A stretch of 29,983 nucleotides of DNA from a virus (IMGVR_UViG_3300010391_000071:1-29983); one strand, 5' to 3'. Numbered from the stretch's first letter, positions 7,523 through 16,308 are shown. The notes: generated by a model from the letters alone, not told the origin. Numbers and translations are program-made.

Positions 7523-8540
7523 GACTCTTACCTCCAACACGTTGTGAGTTACCGAGAGCTGCTTCGAGCTCTATGACGATGAGGTCATCCGGTTGGGCTG
7601 TCTCATCACAGTCCTCTGGATATGAGACCTCATAGACTCCGAACGTACTTGCTGCGAGCCTCTGGCACACGCGGGCGCTACCTTTTCGACCAGGCTCGTT
7701 GTTGTCTAGCAGTACGAAGGTCTCCACACCCAGGCTCCTGACGATTCGTTCCTGGTTGGGGGATATCCGTGCGCCCATGAGGGCTACAGTGTTGATCCAG
7801 CCGTTCTGGACCAGCCACAGCGCAGCCTTGTAGCCCTCGACAATGATGAGCTGCTCTTGACCTCCTTCGTTCTTCATGAGGCGCTCGTAGCACCTGTCCA
7901 GCCTCCACAGATGGTCACGCACGCCCTCGTTGGTGTAGTCCGGGTACCATTCCCCTAGCTCTCCCAGCACCTCCTTTCCGTCTATGACCCGACGACCACT
8001 GTAGATGAGGTACTTGGGCTCTTCCCCAATCATCGTGGCCCGACCCGAGATACCAACTAAGTTGCCGAACAGGTCCCTTATGGGGAAAGTTACGCGGTTA
8101 TTGCGCCTGTCATACCCAATCTCGTGTTCCTGCAACACGCCCTTGTCAAACCCAGCTTCCACCAGGTCCAGGGGCATGAAGTCGAAGACCCCGAGCAGGG
8201 CGTCAGGGAGCAGGTGTTCGCCGGCGAACGGCTTCCTGGCCTTCCTGCGTGCCCTGGCCTTATCCACCTCAATGGTCTTCTTCGCTTCCTTCTCGGCCTC
8301 CTCTAGCCGGGCGTCGAAATGAGCCGTGCTAACCCCCAGCTTCTTCAGAAGCCACTTGAGCCCACCTCCATGCTCACCACAGGTGAAACAGCCCCAGTTC
8401 CCTATCTGTCGATTGACCCAGAACGAAGGCATGGACTCGTGCCCTCCTTTGTGGAAAGGGCATGCGGCCGAGATGAACTCGTCCTTGACCCGGACTCTCT
8501 TGAGGTATTGCTGGGCGATCTCGTCAGCAAGGCTGCTCAT
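7446..8540 (-). CDS. dnaG: DnaG-type DNA primase
   Basis: The product has 364 residues. A CHC2 zinc finger stands at the N-terminus (C27, H30, C51, C54), a primase core follows, and then a TOPRIM domain with VEGYKAAL (E235) and LLDNNEPGRKG (D279). In DnaG proteins the zinc finger recognises template and the TOPRIM residues bind catalytic metal for RNA primer synthesis. The usual DxD of TOPRIM reads D-N-N here, so the second Asp is Asn. The protein lacks a C-terminal helicase-binding domain of bacterial length. Its start overlaps the helicase stop as ATGA, a common coupling for replisome partners. Its last 77 bp overlap the start of the SSB candidate. The last 35 residues (after about residue 330) look unconserved. 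Confidence 0.9.
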   Translation of the reverse strand: MSSLADEIAQQYLKRVRVKDEFISAACPFHKGGHESMPSFWVNRQIGNWGCFTCGEHGGGLKWLLKKLGVSTAHFDARLEEAEKEAKKTIEVDKARARRKARKPFAGEHLLPDALLGVFDFMPLDLVEAGFDKGVLQEHEIGYDRRNNRVTFPIRDLFGNLVGISGRATMIGEEPKYLIYSGRRVIDGKEVLGELGEWYPDYTNEGVRDHLWRLDRCYERLMKNEGGQEQLIIVEGYKAALWLVQNGWINTVALMGARISPNQERIVRSLGVETFVLLDNNEPGRKGSARVCQRLAASTFGVYEVSYPEDCDETAQPDDLIVIELEAALGNSQRVGGKSHVRRELRQLGRQPGGRSTVRARSQQ

Positions 8541-11347
8541 TTCATCCCCGAGTTTGCCAGGGCCTTGTTGAAGTCCGACGCGGTCTTTGGCTCCGCTCGT
8601 TCCTTCTTGGCGGGGGTGTCGTCGTCCTTGTCGTCGATCTTCATCCAGTCCTTGATGCGCTTCATGTCTGGCTTGTCCGTGATGAGGCTGAAGTTGTAGG
8701 ACGGAATGGCCTTGATTGTGAATGCCTCCAGTGTGCCCTCACGATTGCCACCCATCACCAGTGCTAGCTCCCCACCTACCCTCTTGATGCCTGCCTCTGC
8801 GGAGAGCTTGTCCATCAGGTAGGAGTTCACCGTTCTCTTATCATCTACCTCTGACACTCCTAGCTTGATGCGGGGGAGCCTACGTCGGATGGGACTCGGG
8901 GCTGCTTTTGCATCTCGTAGTACCCGTACGAACTCCTCCTCGTAGTCCTCCTCATGCAGTCCGATGTAGCCGGGGCTCTTCAACACGCGAATGATGAGGT
9001 CGGCCTCCCTGGCTATGACGTCAGCATCTGCTAGGTCGGCCAGCGTGTTGCCGTAGGTCTTCTCACCAAGCCGATTGGCTTGATGCACCGCGACGATGGG
9101 CAGATGGACGTCTTCTGCATAGGCCTTCACGTCTTCCGCCATCGTTGCCACGCGCTGCCACCGTACCGTGATCTGCTCCGACCGCAGGGAGTCCATGTGG
9201 TAGAAGCTGTCCAGGTAGATGACGTCAGGCTCGAACTCTTCCACCTTCTCCTTCAGCCCCTCAAGACTCCTCGGGGCCTGCCTGCCGGCCAGCATGAGGA
9301 GATCCCGCATCCCTGCTGCAGCCCCTCGTCTCAGATCGTGCTTCACCCTGCCCGTGGTAAGAGACTCGAGCACGGCAAAGCAGTGCTCCCTCATCTTGGG
9401 TGGAAGCAGCCCCTTCTTAAACAGCTGGTAGTCAACCCGTGACAGCAGGGTTGCAAGACGAAGCCCCAGCTTGAGCGGGGACATCTCCTTCGACCAGATC
9501 AGGACCCGCTTGTTGTGGTTCAGGTAGTCGACGGCGGCGCAGTAGAGCAAGATCCATGTGTTGTGGACGACGAAGCCCTCCACAACAAAGTTCGGATCTT
9601 GCCCGTCCTCGATGCAGATGTCGTAGCAAGGCACTTGCCCGATTGGGGTTATGCTCTTGATCCTTTCCCAGGCAATGTCTTGGTTGGCTACATTTCGCAG
9701 CTCATCGGAGTCAAACGCCTCAGCCAGCTTTGTCAGCAAGCGCCTGCTGATCCGGCCGGACTGAAACAGCTTGGACTTATCCATCTTCGAGAGGCCAGAC
9801 TTTGGCCACTCGTATCCTTGCTTGGCTGCGATGATCGTGGACTCCAACTCCTTGGTCCACGGGATGGCGTCGGTGTTGACCCTCGTGGGCCCAGTGACGA
9901 CACCGAGCGTTGTGAGGGCCTTTCTCTTCCTTTCAGAGCTGAGGAACGGGCCCACAACCCTGTCAAGGGTCTGAGCGTCCTTCTTGGTGTAGACCGTCAA
10001 GCTGTAGGCTTCCGTCCCGTAATTGGTTGTGGCCTGATTCGCTCGGGCTCGAATGCCGAACCTGAGAAGGAGGTGTTGCAGATCCCCGATGAGCCCCTGG
10101 CTGGCGCTCTCCCATCGGACCACCTTCTTCACGTGGCCATCCGTATCGAGATAGCCCGCGATGAATGCGGCAATCGACTCCCGACTAGAGGTGAAGACTG
10201 CTCTGGGAATCCGCTTCTCAGGACCCTTGCTGCCATGGATCCCTAGATCCTTGAGTAGAGTGAGCACCTTGTTGTGCTTCTCTGTTGCCTCTCGACGGAC
10301 TCGGAACTCGATTGGCCGAGCCCCTACCGTGAGCACACAGTTATGACGAGCAGCATGCCTTCTCAGAGCCTGTAGGACGTCCTGATCAGCGCGAGTGTAG
10401 TTCCCGTCGCCTACCAACAGCCCTAGTAGATGCGCATCCTCGGGAGTTACTTGGTCTTTGTCTGGGCTCCATTCGGGCAGAGACCTAGCGGTGGCGACGT
10501 GGTTCCCCACTCTCAGATCCTTGATTCTCCGGTACTTGCCTCCTGGAACCATGTAGAGATGGTCCTTGCTGGTTCGGAGCCGCAGTCCGGACTCCGTCAC
10601 GACCTCCACGCTGTCTTTGGTGCCACTTACCACTCGCCTGGCCTTGGCCATGCGGATACGGCCGGTGGTCTCTGTGAACGACGGTGCCTTACAGAGCTCA
10701 GGTACCTCTTCGATAGGCAGCAGGGCTCCGTCTGGCATCATGACGCGCTGCCCTTCGCAGACGCACTTCATGCTCTTCATGCGGCCGTAGAACACCACGA
10801 AGTCACCGCCACGCTTGCCGAGCGTGTCCTCGGTCAGGCACTGCCAAGGCCAGGGAACCCCGAAGATGGCCCCCGTCTGGGCACCCTCGTAGTGCTCCTT
10901 GGCCATTGACAGGATTTCCTGGACACCCATCCCATTGGACTGCTCACCGGTATTGAGCTTGACCTCTATCTCCAACAGGCGCTTCTTCAACACCTGGATG
11001 GCGTTGACCGGGTCTTCCTCGACGAGCTCCTTGAAGTACTCCGACATCGACCAGACGTCGGACTCGAAAGCCTTCATCTTCAGTTCGTCGATGAGTGCTG
11101 TGAGCACCCCTTCCTCGTCCTGACTTGTGGCCGTAAGCGTGAACGCTGGCCACCTCTGGCGGACACGCTGTATTGTGGGCAGAGTTCCATTGGTATTTGG
11201 GTTGTACCAGTGCTGCTTCAGGAACCTGAAGATCATCCTGGAGTCGGGGTTGAGGAAGTGCTCTTCACATAGGCCGCGCTTCACCACCTCTTGAAACGAC
11301 CCGCTCTTCAGTACCTTCGTGAGAACACGATCCTCTAGTGCTGCCAT
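8537..11347 (-). CDS. dnaB: DnaB-type replicative helicase interrupted by an intein
   Basis: The precursor has 936 residues. Removing the intein (residues 195-596) leaves a 534-residue helicase. The N-terminal part (1-130) fits the DnaB N-domain. The RecA-type motor follows, with the P-loop split by the intein: GRMKSMK before it and T after it. Walker B is PDVIYLDSFYHMD, and the H3/H4 segment is PIVAVHQANR. DnaB proteins are hexameric 5'-3' helicases that unwind the fork and recruit primase. The rebuilt P-loop is GRMKSMKT, in which the Gly of the usual GK(T/S) is Met. The start at 11347 is preceded by GAGAGG. The C-terminus is Lys/Asp-rich. The primase start overlaps its stop. An accurate annotation must report mature helicase and intein separately. 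Confidence 0.93.
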   Translation of the reverse strand: MAALEDRVLTKVLKSGSFQEVVKRGLCEEHFLNPDSRMIFRFLKQHWYNPNTNGTLPTIQRVRQRWPAFTLTATSQDEEGVLTALIDELKMKAFESDVWSMSEYFKELVEEDPVNAIQVLKKRLLEIEVKLNTGEQSNGMGVQEILSMAKEHYEGAQTGAIFGVPWPWQCLTEDTLGKRGGDFVVFYGRMKSMKCVCEGQRVMMPDGALLPIEEVPELCKAPSFTETTGRIRMAKARRVVSGTKDSVEVVTESGLRLRTSKDHLYMVPGGKYRRIKDLRVGNHVATARSLPEWSPDKDQVTPEDAHLLGLLVGDGNYTRADQDVLQALRRHAARHNCVLTVGARPIEFRVRREATEKHNKVLTLLKDLGIHGSKGPEKRIPRAVFTSSRESIAAFIAGYLDTDGHVKKVVRWESASQGLIGDLQHLLLRFGIRARANQATTNYGTEAYSLTVYTKKDAQTLDRVVGPFLSSERKRKALTTLGVVTGPTRVNTDAIPWTKELESTIIAAKQGYEWPKSGLSKMDKSKLFQSGRISRRLLTKLAEAFDSDELRNVANQDIAWERIKSITPIGQVPCYDICIEDGQDPNFVVEGFVVHNTWILLYCAAVDYLNHNKRVLIWSKEMSPLKLGLRLATLLSRVDYQLFKKGLLPPKMREHCFAVLESLTTGRVKHDLRRGAAAGMRDLLMLAGRQAPRSLEGLKEKVEEFEPDVIYLDSFYHMDSLRSEQITVRWQRVATMAEDVKAYAEDVHLPIVAVHQANRLGEKTYGNTLADLADADVIAREADLIIRVLKSPGYIGLHEEDYEEEFVRVLRDAKAAPSPIRRRLPRIKLGVSEVDDKRTVNSYLMDKLSAEAGIKRVGGELALVMGGNREGTLEAFTIKAIPSYNFSLITDKPDMKRIKDWMKIDDKDDDTPAKKERAEPKTASDFNKALANSGMK
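9560..10765 (-). mobile_element. Intein in the helicase P-loop with LAGLIDADG endonuclease
   Basis: This is an in-frame 402-residue intein (precursor residues 195-596). It starts with Cys (CVCEGQRVMMPDG, splicing block A), has a TSKDHLY block B (residues 259-265) and ends VVEGFVVHN, followed by Thr as the first C-extein residue. Inside are the two LAGLIDADG helices, LLGLLVGDG (D314) and FIAGYLDTDG (D401/D403), so the homing endonuclease appears intact. It sits exactly between Lys and Thr of the Walker A motif, so the helicase should be inactive until splicing. Cys1, the terminal His-Asn and Thr+1 are all present, which predicts splicing competence. Confidence 0.92.
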
Positions 11348-11350
11348 AGG

Positions 11351-11692
11351 CTACCTCTCCTCTCCGAGTCCTTTGGGAAGCCCATCTTCCGACTCTGCAC
11401 CTCGGACTACCGGGGCCATTGGCCCAAATGGCGTCAAGACGCCACCTTCGAACACGACGTCCCCGAAGTCCTGCTCAGCGCATTTCAGGAACTCAATCAG
11501 TGCCTCTATGGTCTTGGGGCTAAAGGTCTTGAATGGGCACGACCCGTACGTGGTCTTGGTCGTGCTGTTCAGGTAGACCATCAGCACTTCGGCGGTGGGT
11601 ACTACATCCAGATCTGGCCTGTACTTGAAGGAGCCTTCGATGGCTACGACTGCATCGAAGGCTCCTGGGTTGGTTCCATCCCGGACGTACAT
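11351..11692 (-). CDS. Hypothetical protein
   Basis: The product has 113 residues from ATG 11692, with a GGAG ribosome site at normal distance. No known family is recognised. The sequence is mixed alpha/beta, starting VRDGTNPGAFDAVVAIEGS and containing LDVVPTAEVLMVYLNSTT and a Phe/Pro/Gly-rich C-terminus. It sits between the gene at 11696 and the helicase; its TAG is three bases before the helicase ATG. This tight packing indicates co-expression with the replication genes. Confidence 0.65.
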   Translation of the reverse strand: MYVRDGTNPGAFDAVVAIEGSFKYRPDLDVVPTAEVLMVYLNSTTKTTYGSCPFKTFSPKTIEALIEFLKCAEQDFGDVVFEGGVLTPFGPMAPVVRGAESEDGLPKGLGEER

Positions 11693-11695
11693 CGT

Positions 11696-12181
11696 CTATC
11701 TCCGGAACGACGGGGGCTGTACTCCCGGCTTGGCGGCAACCGCTGGGGGCTTGACGTTCGCCCTCGGCGGACTGGAGACCTTGCCAGGCTGTGCTGGTAT
11801 GGCCCCCGAGTGGGCATCCCGGTCCTCCTTCATCTTCTCCAGGTCCTCGTTGACCAGCTTCCGTGCTAGCGGCTGGATGATGTTGTGGGCTGCGTTGATG
11901 GCATCCTCGCTGTTGTTGCAGGTAGCAGAGACGCTCACGAACGCCTTTGCCGTGCAGTAGTCCTTGTTGTGGCTGAGTTCTGCACCCACGGTGACCTTCG
12001 CTTGGGCGTCCCCAATGTGCGCTTCGAGTGCTGCCATGTAGACCTCCGGGATGGGGTGTTGCTGACTCTGTTCTCTGGTGGTGACCTTCCCGTCCTCCTG
12101 CTTGACTGTCCACCCACGCATGCGGGTGACATGATCGACCAGGCCGACGTCGTGGACTTCGACCACTGCTTCGTTCTCCAT
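11696..12181 (-). CDS. Hypothetical protein
   Basis: The product has 161 residues from ATG 12181, preceded by TGAGG at good distance. The middle (about 60-115) reads as a folded domain with an AKVTVGAELSHNKDY segment and a following helix ending LARKLVNEDLEKMKED. The last 30 residues are Pro/Ala/Lys-rich and probably disordered (ANVKPPAVAAKPGVQPPSF). No named family is recognised. It is one of three consecutive unknown genes between the glycosylase and the helicase. Confidence 0.65.
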   Translation of the reverse strand: MENEAVVEVHDVGLVDHVTRMRGWTVKQEDGKVTTREQSQQHPIPEVYMAALEAHIGDAQAKVTVGAELSHNKDYCTAKAFVSVSATCNNSEDAINAAHNIIQPLARKLVNEDLEKMKEDRDAHSGAIPAQPGKVSSPPRANVKPPAVAAKPGVQPPSFRR

Positions 12182-12188
12182 GTAGACC

Positions 12189-12773
12189 TCAGATCTTGGG
12201 GACGGAGACGGCGCAGGTCATCTCTTCAACGTCCTTGAACGCCGGCTGGAATGCCTCTGCGTACCCAGGACGTTGGGCAAACCATGCGAGAGCCGCTTCT
12301 CGATTGAGCCCGATGGCAGACACGATGCCGCTCGTCAGCATCTCGTCGAAGACCTGGAGTCGGTTCTCCAGGGTTGCGAGGATCCTGGTGACCTCCTCGT
12401 CGTCGTAGCGGGCCTTGCTGAACTTCGGCTGGGCCTTGAAATCGCCGATGGACTGCTTGATCTTGGCGATGAGGGGCTTGGCCTTGGCGACGGCCTCCAT
12501 CACGATGTCTTCCTGCCGCATGATCTCCTGCTTCGCGATGTTGGCCTCGGGGAAGTTCTTCTCCCAGTCCTCCTTCATCTCAACGAGCATGCGCCTCTGG
12601 AGCTCGAAGTTCTCGACTGCCGCCCTTGCTGCAACGACATCCGGGTCCTCCCTCCGCTGTGGTGCAGCGACAGGCTTTGGCAACCCAGTCGGCTCAGGCT
12701 TGGGAACAGCCACTGCTTGTGGCGCCGGCTTCGGGTTGGCTCTCTTCACGTTTCCGATTGCTGGCTTGACCAT
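12189..12773 (-). CDS. Hypothetical protein with Pro-rich N-terminus and helical core
   Basis: The product has 194 residues from ATG 12773, preceded by AGAGGAAG. Residues 1-40 are Pro/Ala/Lys-rich (low complexity). Residues about 45-160 are strongly helical with charged heptad-like spacing (AAVENFELQRRMLVEMKEDW, RILATLENRLQVFDEML), consistent with a coiled coil. A short C-terminal domain includes AALAWFAQRPGYAEAFQPAF. No family is recognised. Such proteins could be replisome or nucleoid adaptors, but nothing in the sequence decides this. It starts one base after the glycosylase stop (TGACATG). Confidence 0.62.
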   Translation of the reverse strand: MVKPAIGNVKRANPKPAPQAVAVPKPEPTGLPKPVAAPQRREDPDVVAARAAVENFELQRRMLVEMKEDWEKNFPEANIAKQEIMRQEDIVMEAVAKAKPLIAKIKQSIGDFKAQPKFSKARYDDEEVTRILATLENRLQVFDEMLTSGIVSAIGLNREAALAWFAQRPGYAEAFQPAFKDVEEMTCAVSVPKI

Positions 12774-12774
12774 G

Positions 12775-13548
12775 TCACTTCCTCTCGAATCTCGGGACGG
12801 TGGCGTACTCGTGCTCCATGGTGGTCAGGTACTTCTTGATGTGCTTGAGATCCTCGAAGGTTCTCTGTGTGACCCCATCGGGTGGGAACTTCTGGTTCTT
12901 CTCGTCGTAGCTGTCCTCACGAAGGAGGTACGATGGGTGGAGAATCGGGATCATGTCGTACTCGAGATGTACTTCCCGCTTCTCTGAGTCCTTCTTAGGG
13001 AAGACGTGACCTGGAACTTCAGTGCTGTTTCGGTCACCCATCAGCTTGGCTGACACGTGCGGAGAGCTGAACACAACACCTCTGTGCTCAGTGATTGCCC
13101 AGTCCCTTCCTCTGGCTAGCGCCTTCAGGGAGACCTTGCCCACAGGCACTACGATCCACGGGTCCACGATGTATATGATCTGGTGGACACGGGGCATGCA
13201 CGCGTCCCGTTCCACGACTGACGGGTCCCGGTTCTTCCCCTTGTCGTCCATGGGCCGGCACGCTACGAGGTTGGTGACGTAGACATCCTCCCACTTGATA
13301 CCTGCGCTGTTCAGTAGGCTACGGAGCAGCTGGCCAGACACCCCACAGAAGGGCTCACCAGACGAGTCTTCCTCCTCGCCAGGCCCTTCACCAATGAACA
13401 GCAGCTTCGCATCAGGGTTACCCATCCCGAAGACGACGTTCGTTCGTGTGGCGCCGAGAGGACAGACCTGACAGTCCTTCCACTGCTCATAGATGCGGAA
13501 GAGCTGCTCCTCTTTCCACTCTCGACTCCAAGGCTTGAGCTCGCTCAC
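12775..13548 (-). CDS. Family 4 uracil-DNA glycosylase
   Basis: The product has 257 residues with a GTG start at 13548, chosen because GTGA overlaps the stop of the gene before it. Motif 1 reads FIGEGPGEEEDSSGEPFCG (51-69), and a HPSYLLR motif lies near residue 207. Four Cys suited to the [4Fe-4S] cluster of family 4/5 enzymes are present: C26 and C29 (CQVCPL), C97 (NLVACRP) and C117. These enzymes excise uracil from DNA and start base excision repair. In a phage this can protect the genome from deamination or remove dUMP during replication. A roughly 40-residue insertion before HPSYLLR (around residues 165-205) is longer than in many family members. Confidence 0.9.
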   Translation of the reverse strand: MSELKPWSREWKEEQLFRIYEQWKDCQVCPLGATRTNVVFGMGNPDAKLLFIGEGPGEEEDSSGEPFCGVSGQLLRSLLNSAGIKWEDVYVTNLVACRPMDDKGKNRDPSVVERDACMPRVHQIIYIVDPWIVVPVGKVSLKALARGRDWAITEHRGVVFSSPHVSAKLMGDRNSTEVPGHVFPKKDSEKREVHLEYDMIPILHPSYLLREDSYDEKNQKFPPDGVTQRTFEDLKHIKKYLTTMEHEYATVPRFERK

Positions 13549-13985
13549 GGGGTCTTTCTAGGTGGTGGTAGAGGTCCACCAACTAAGTGCAGCCCCGCAG
13601 CGGTTGCGGACAGGCGAGTCTCTGTCTCGACTGCCTGCTCGATCAGGTCCACGACCTGCTTCTTGCAGTCGTCACTGTTATCACCTGGGAAGTACCAGGA
13701 AGAAGGTATGACGTGGAGCTCCCGGAGCGGCCCGTTGAACAGATCGATTGGTAGAAGCATCAGCATCTTGGAGAGGCCAACGATGTTGCCCCTAGTGTCC
13801 ACACTGGGCGTTGTTTGACTCACGAGGTTGCGGACATCCTGCAGCTTGATTGGTAATCCTGCTTGGCCTCGTTCCTCCAGGTACTTCTTCGGGTCGAGAT
13901 TGGGCTCTTGTGGCACCCAGCCTAGGCATCTCTCCCCGTGCACCGCTGTGACTACGACAAGTCTCTCCCAGTCGATGTCCTTCAT
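13545..13985 (-). CDS. Hypothetical protein
   Basis: The product has 146 residues from ATG 13985. I chose this start because it overlaps the helicase stop as ATGA and has GGGAG just upstream, although the frame is open further up. The first half (VVVTAVHGERCLGWVPQEP) resembles a small beta-barrel-like start. The end is Pro/Arg-rich (GGPLPPPRKTP). No family is recognised. It is translationally coupled on both sides: to the SF2 helicase upstream and the glycosylase downstream. Confidence 0.65.
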   Translation of the reverse strand: MKDIDWERLVVVTAVHGERCLGWVPQEPNLDPKKYLEERGQAGLPIKLQDVRNLVSQTTPSVDTRGNIVGLSKMLMLLPIDLFNGPLRELHVIPSSWYFPGDNSDDCKKQVVDLIEQAVETETRLSATAAGLHLVGGPLPPPRKTP

Positions 13986-15382
13986 CTTCTCTCCCATGTC
14001 ACCCTTTCGTAGGGGTAATCGAACCTGCGTAGGACAGCCCTCAGACCACCGCACGACCTGATGCAGCACGCGAATGCCGCGTCCTCGAAGACCCTGACAA
14101 GCGGGGCTTTCTTGCCTTCGAACCTCCTCTGGATGCGGCCCCATGCCTGCTGAAGGTCGTTCGAGTTGCTGAAGGGCGTCACCACGTACAGCGTATCCAG
14201 CGAGGGCTTATTGAGCCCCTCACGTGCCAGCTGGAACGTCCCAAAGATGGGATTTGTCTCACGCAGGATTGGCATACGCTCTTCCTGTGGAGTACCCCCA
14301 GTAATCATCCCTGCGCCTCCACCGAAGTAGCCGTGAAGCAGCTCCACGTGGTTGACGCTGTGGCTGAGCACTAGAATCTGGCGGCCATCCTGAAGATCGC
14401 GGGCCAGGTGCTCATAGATCAGGTTGTTCCGCCACTCAAGACGCCCGAGGTAGGTACGGACTCTCGGAATGCTGATGTCGTCGTTGCGGTCCACCACGAG
14501 AGGCCGGTGCTTGGGCGGCATCTCCCACTTCAACAGGTGAAAGACCGAGTGCGGAACGAGTTCTTGTGTGAGGTTGCTGTGGATGACCCTGCCTAGGTGA
14601 TACTGGTAAATCACCTCCAGGCCGTCCGTCCTAGACGCTGTTGCCGTAAGGGAAAACCTCCTCCCAAAGAACAGGTCTGCACTGAGCACGAAGACAGGGG
14701 CGCTCATATGATGCCCCTCGTCATAGAAGACCAGACCGAACCGACGCCGGAACTCCATGGGCCACAGCCTGCTCGAGAGCGTGTGCACCATGGCCAGCAC
14801 GATTGGGTGGCCCTTCCAGTCCTGATTAGGTCCTTGCAGGGTGCCCACACTGTGGACACCCAGGTGCCGGACAATCTCTTCTCTCCACTGCTCTAGAAGA
14901 GCGGTGGTATTCACGACGATAATCGTCGGAACCTTGAACGCGGCAGCAGCCTTCAACGCAATGACGGTCTTGCCCTTTCCGCAAGACAGGTTGAGGGTGC
15001 CGCTGAAGTTGTTCAGGAGAGCTTCGTACGCAACGAGCTGCTCTTCGTCGCGGAGCTCTATGTGGTCGTCGATGCGCACCGTCTCGAATACCGGAGGTGG
15101 CACAGCTACGAACTCACACTGGAACTCGGGGTACTGTTCCAGAGGAAGGAACTCTCTCGGTACGATCACATGGGTATCTGTCTCATCCCAGAGCCTCAGC
15201 AACTTGGGCTTCGAACCAATCGGCTCTCCGGTGACCTCATCCAGAATCGGCTCCTCATCATTCAATGTGAACGTGAGTGCCGCCTTGATCACCGAAGTGT
15301 TGATGAAGCACTTTGGTAGCAACAGGTTGTTGGTGAGGTACGCCTTGTCACGGTCTTTCGCGACATAGCGGCACTCTGTCAT
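13982..15382 (-). CDS. Superfamily II DNA/RNA helicase
   Basis: The product has 466 residues from ATG 15382 (GGAG upstream; a TTG at 15394 is the alternative). Helicase motifs appear in order: a Q-like RDEEQ (111-115), motif I SCGKGKT (133-139), motif Ia VNTTALLEQW (157-166), motif II DEGHH (221-225), motif III LTATA (245-249), motif IV region ILVLSHSVNHVELL, and motif VI QQAWGRIQR. The first 105 residues form an extra N-terminal domain. The layout resembles the UvsW/XPB-like group of SF2 helicases, which in T4 resolves branched DNA and R-loops. The role here is inferred, not shown. The gene begins two bases after the stop of the HTH regulator. Confidence 0.88.
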   Translation of the reverse strand: MTECRYVAKDRDKAYLTNNLLLPKCFINTSVIKAALTFTLNDEEPILDEVTGEPIGSKPKLLRLWDETDTHVIVPREFLPLEQYPEFQCEFVAVPPPVFETVRIDDHIELRDEEQLVAYEALLNNFSGTLNLSCGKGKTVIALKAAAAFKVPTIIVVNTTALLEQWREEIVRHLGVHSVGTLQGPNQDWKGHPIVLAMVHTLSSRLWPMEFRRRFGLVFYDEGHHMSAPVFVLSADLFFGRRFSLTATASRTDGLEVIYQYHLGRVIHSNLTQELVPHSVFHLLKWEMPPKHRPLVVDRNDDISIPRVRTYLGRLEWRNNLIYEHLARDLQDGRQILVLSHSVNHVELLHGYFGGGAGMITGGTPQEERMPILRETNPIFGTFQLAREGLNKPSLDTLYVVTPFSNSNDLQQAWGRIQRRFEGKKAPLVRVFEDAAFACCIRSCGGLRAVLRRFDYPYERVTWERR

Positions 15383-15383
15383 G

Positions 15384-15794
15384 TCAGACTCCAAGCACGG
15401 ACTTCAGGATCATGGCTATGCGTTTCTCCATCACTGCTCTCACCGGCTCCTTCACCTCTATGCCTGCTTGCTTCAGCACGAAGACCGTCTCCGTCCTGAT
15501 CCTCTTTGCCAGGGCATCGCAGTCTACTGCAGGGGTCTGACAAGACGGGATACCCACTTGCTGGGCCTTGGCCTCATTGCGCAGTTGGATAAGCGTGTCG
15601 GCTGCCAGCTTGGAGACGCCTGTCTTCTCAAGGATCAGCTTCAGTACAGCCAGACTGGGAATCCTCTCCCCGGTCTCATATTTCCGGTAGCCGCCTTCGC
15701 TCAAGCCCACCTGGTAGGCGAACTCCTCCTGGTCAGGCCATCGTGAGCGAACCCGTAGGCCTGCGAGTGCGGTGTGCAGGGGGTGTAGTGCCAT
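15384..15794 (-). CDS. XRE/Cro-type helix-turn-helix regulator
   Basis: The product has 136 residues with a strong AGGAGGAG ribosome site before ATG 15794. Residues 8-62 form a Cro/C1-type HTH: LAGLRVRSRW, then QEEFAYQVGLSEGGYRKYETGERIPSLAVLKLILE, with the usual recognition-helix and turn pattern. The C-terminal half (about 70-136) is helical and unassigned. It is the second gene of the leftward block, where early regulators are commonly found, and it lies 515 bp from the divergent control region. It could repress its own operon or control the timing of the two arms. This is inference. Confidence 0.8.
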   Translation of the reverse strand: MALHPLHTALAGLRVRSRWPDQEEFAYQVGLSEGGYRKYETGERIPSLAVLKLILEKTGVSKLAADTLIQLRNEAKAQQVGIPSCQTPAVDCDALAKRIRTETVFVLKQAGIEVKEPVRAVMEKRIAMILKSVLGV

Positions 15795-15822
15795 GTCTCC
15801 TCCTACTCACAATCTATGTACC

Positions 15823-16308
15823 TCACTCCGGGCGCCGCTTCCGGAAGAAGTTAAGGGCCATTTCGAAGAAGCCCTCTCCGGCACCCCAGGATGAGACCTT
15901 GAGAAACCTCCTGAACAGTCCGTCCTTTGGGTTGAGCTTCAGCGGCTCAGGTTGAATGGGCTGCTGTACTAGTAGTGGCTCCCCTGGCTGAGGCCCGTAG
16001 TCCTGCATCACCATCACCCGGTTCTGCAAGACTTGCCTGGTTGTAGTCCCTGGCGCTACAGAAGTGCGCATTGGAACCTTCGCTGGGGACCTGCCGGGGT
16101 ATATGATTCTTGGAGCAGACCGGGCGTTGCCGTGTGTTAGAGGCGCACACTCCTTCTCCAGAACACAGGCAGTACAGTCAGGGTCACCGTACTCATGACG
16201 GATACTGAAACAACAGTTGCCATTCCTGCTCGAATGCGCCGGGCAGTAGTCACAGCTCCGGTCGCGGTCTCCGTTCAGACACTGGCCAATCAACACCTCT
16301 TCGTTCAC
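15823..16308 (-). CDS. Cys-rich hypothetical protein
   Basis: The product has 161 residues with a GTG start at 16308 and a very strong AAGGAGG ribosome site. The first 60 residues carry eight Cys (10, 19, 22, 32, 33, 45, 48, 54) plus His, likely one or two zinc sites. The middle is Pro/Gln/Arg-rich. The C-terminus (GLFRRFLKVSSWGAGEGFFE, then MALNFFRKRRPE) could be an amphipathic membrane- or protein-binding helix. No family is recognised. It is the first gene of the leftward block, so it is probably made early and strongly. Confidence 0.65.
   Translation of the reverse strand: MNEEVLIGQCLNGDRDRSCDYCPAHSSRNGNCCFSIRHEYGDPDCTACVLEKECAPLTHGNARSAPRIIYPGRSPAKVPMRTSVAPGTTTRQVLQNRVMVMQDYGPQPGEPLLVQQPIQPEPLKLNPKDGLFRRFLKVSSWGAGEGFFEMALNFFRKRRPE

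Noticed and set aside
9515-10246. A 243-residue plus-strand open frame opposite the helicase intein
   Set aside because: It is a shadow of the intein, which has all expected splicing and endonuclease motifs in the minus frame.
13986-14144. Longer N-terminus for the hypothetical gene ending at 13545
   Set aside because: The extra part overlaps the conserved C-terminal helicase coding region. ATG 13985 has both an ATGA overlap and a good ribosome site.
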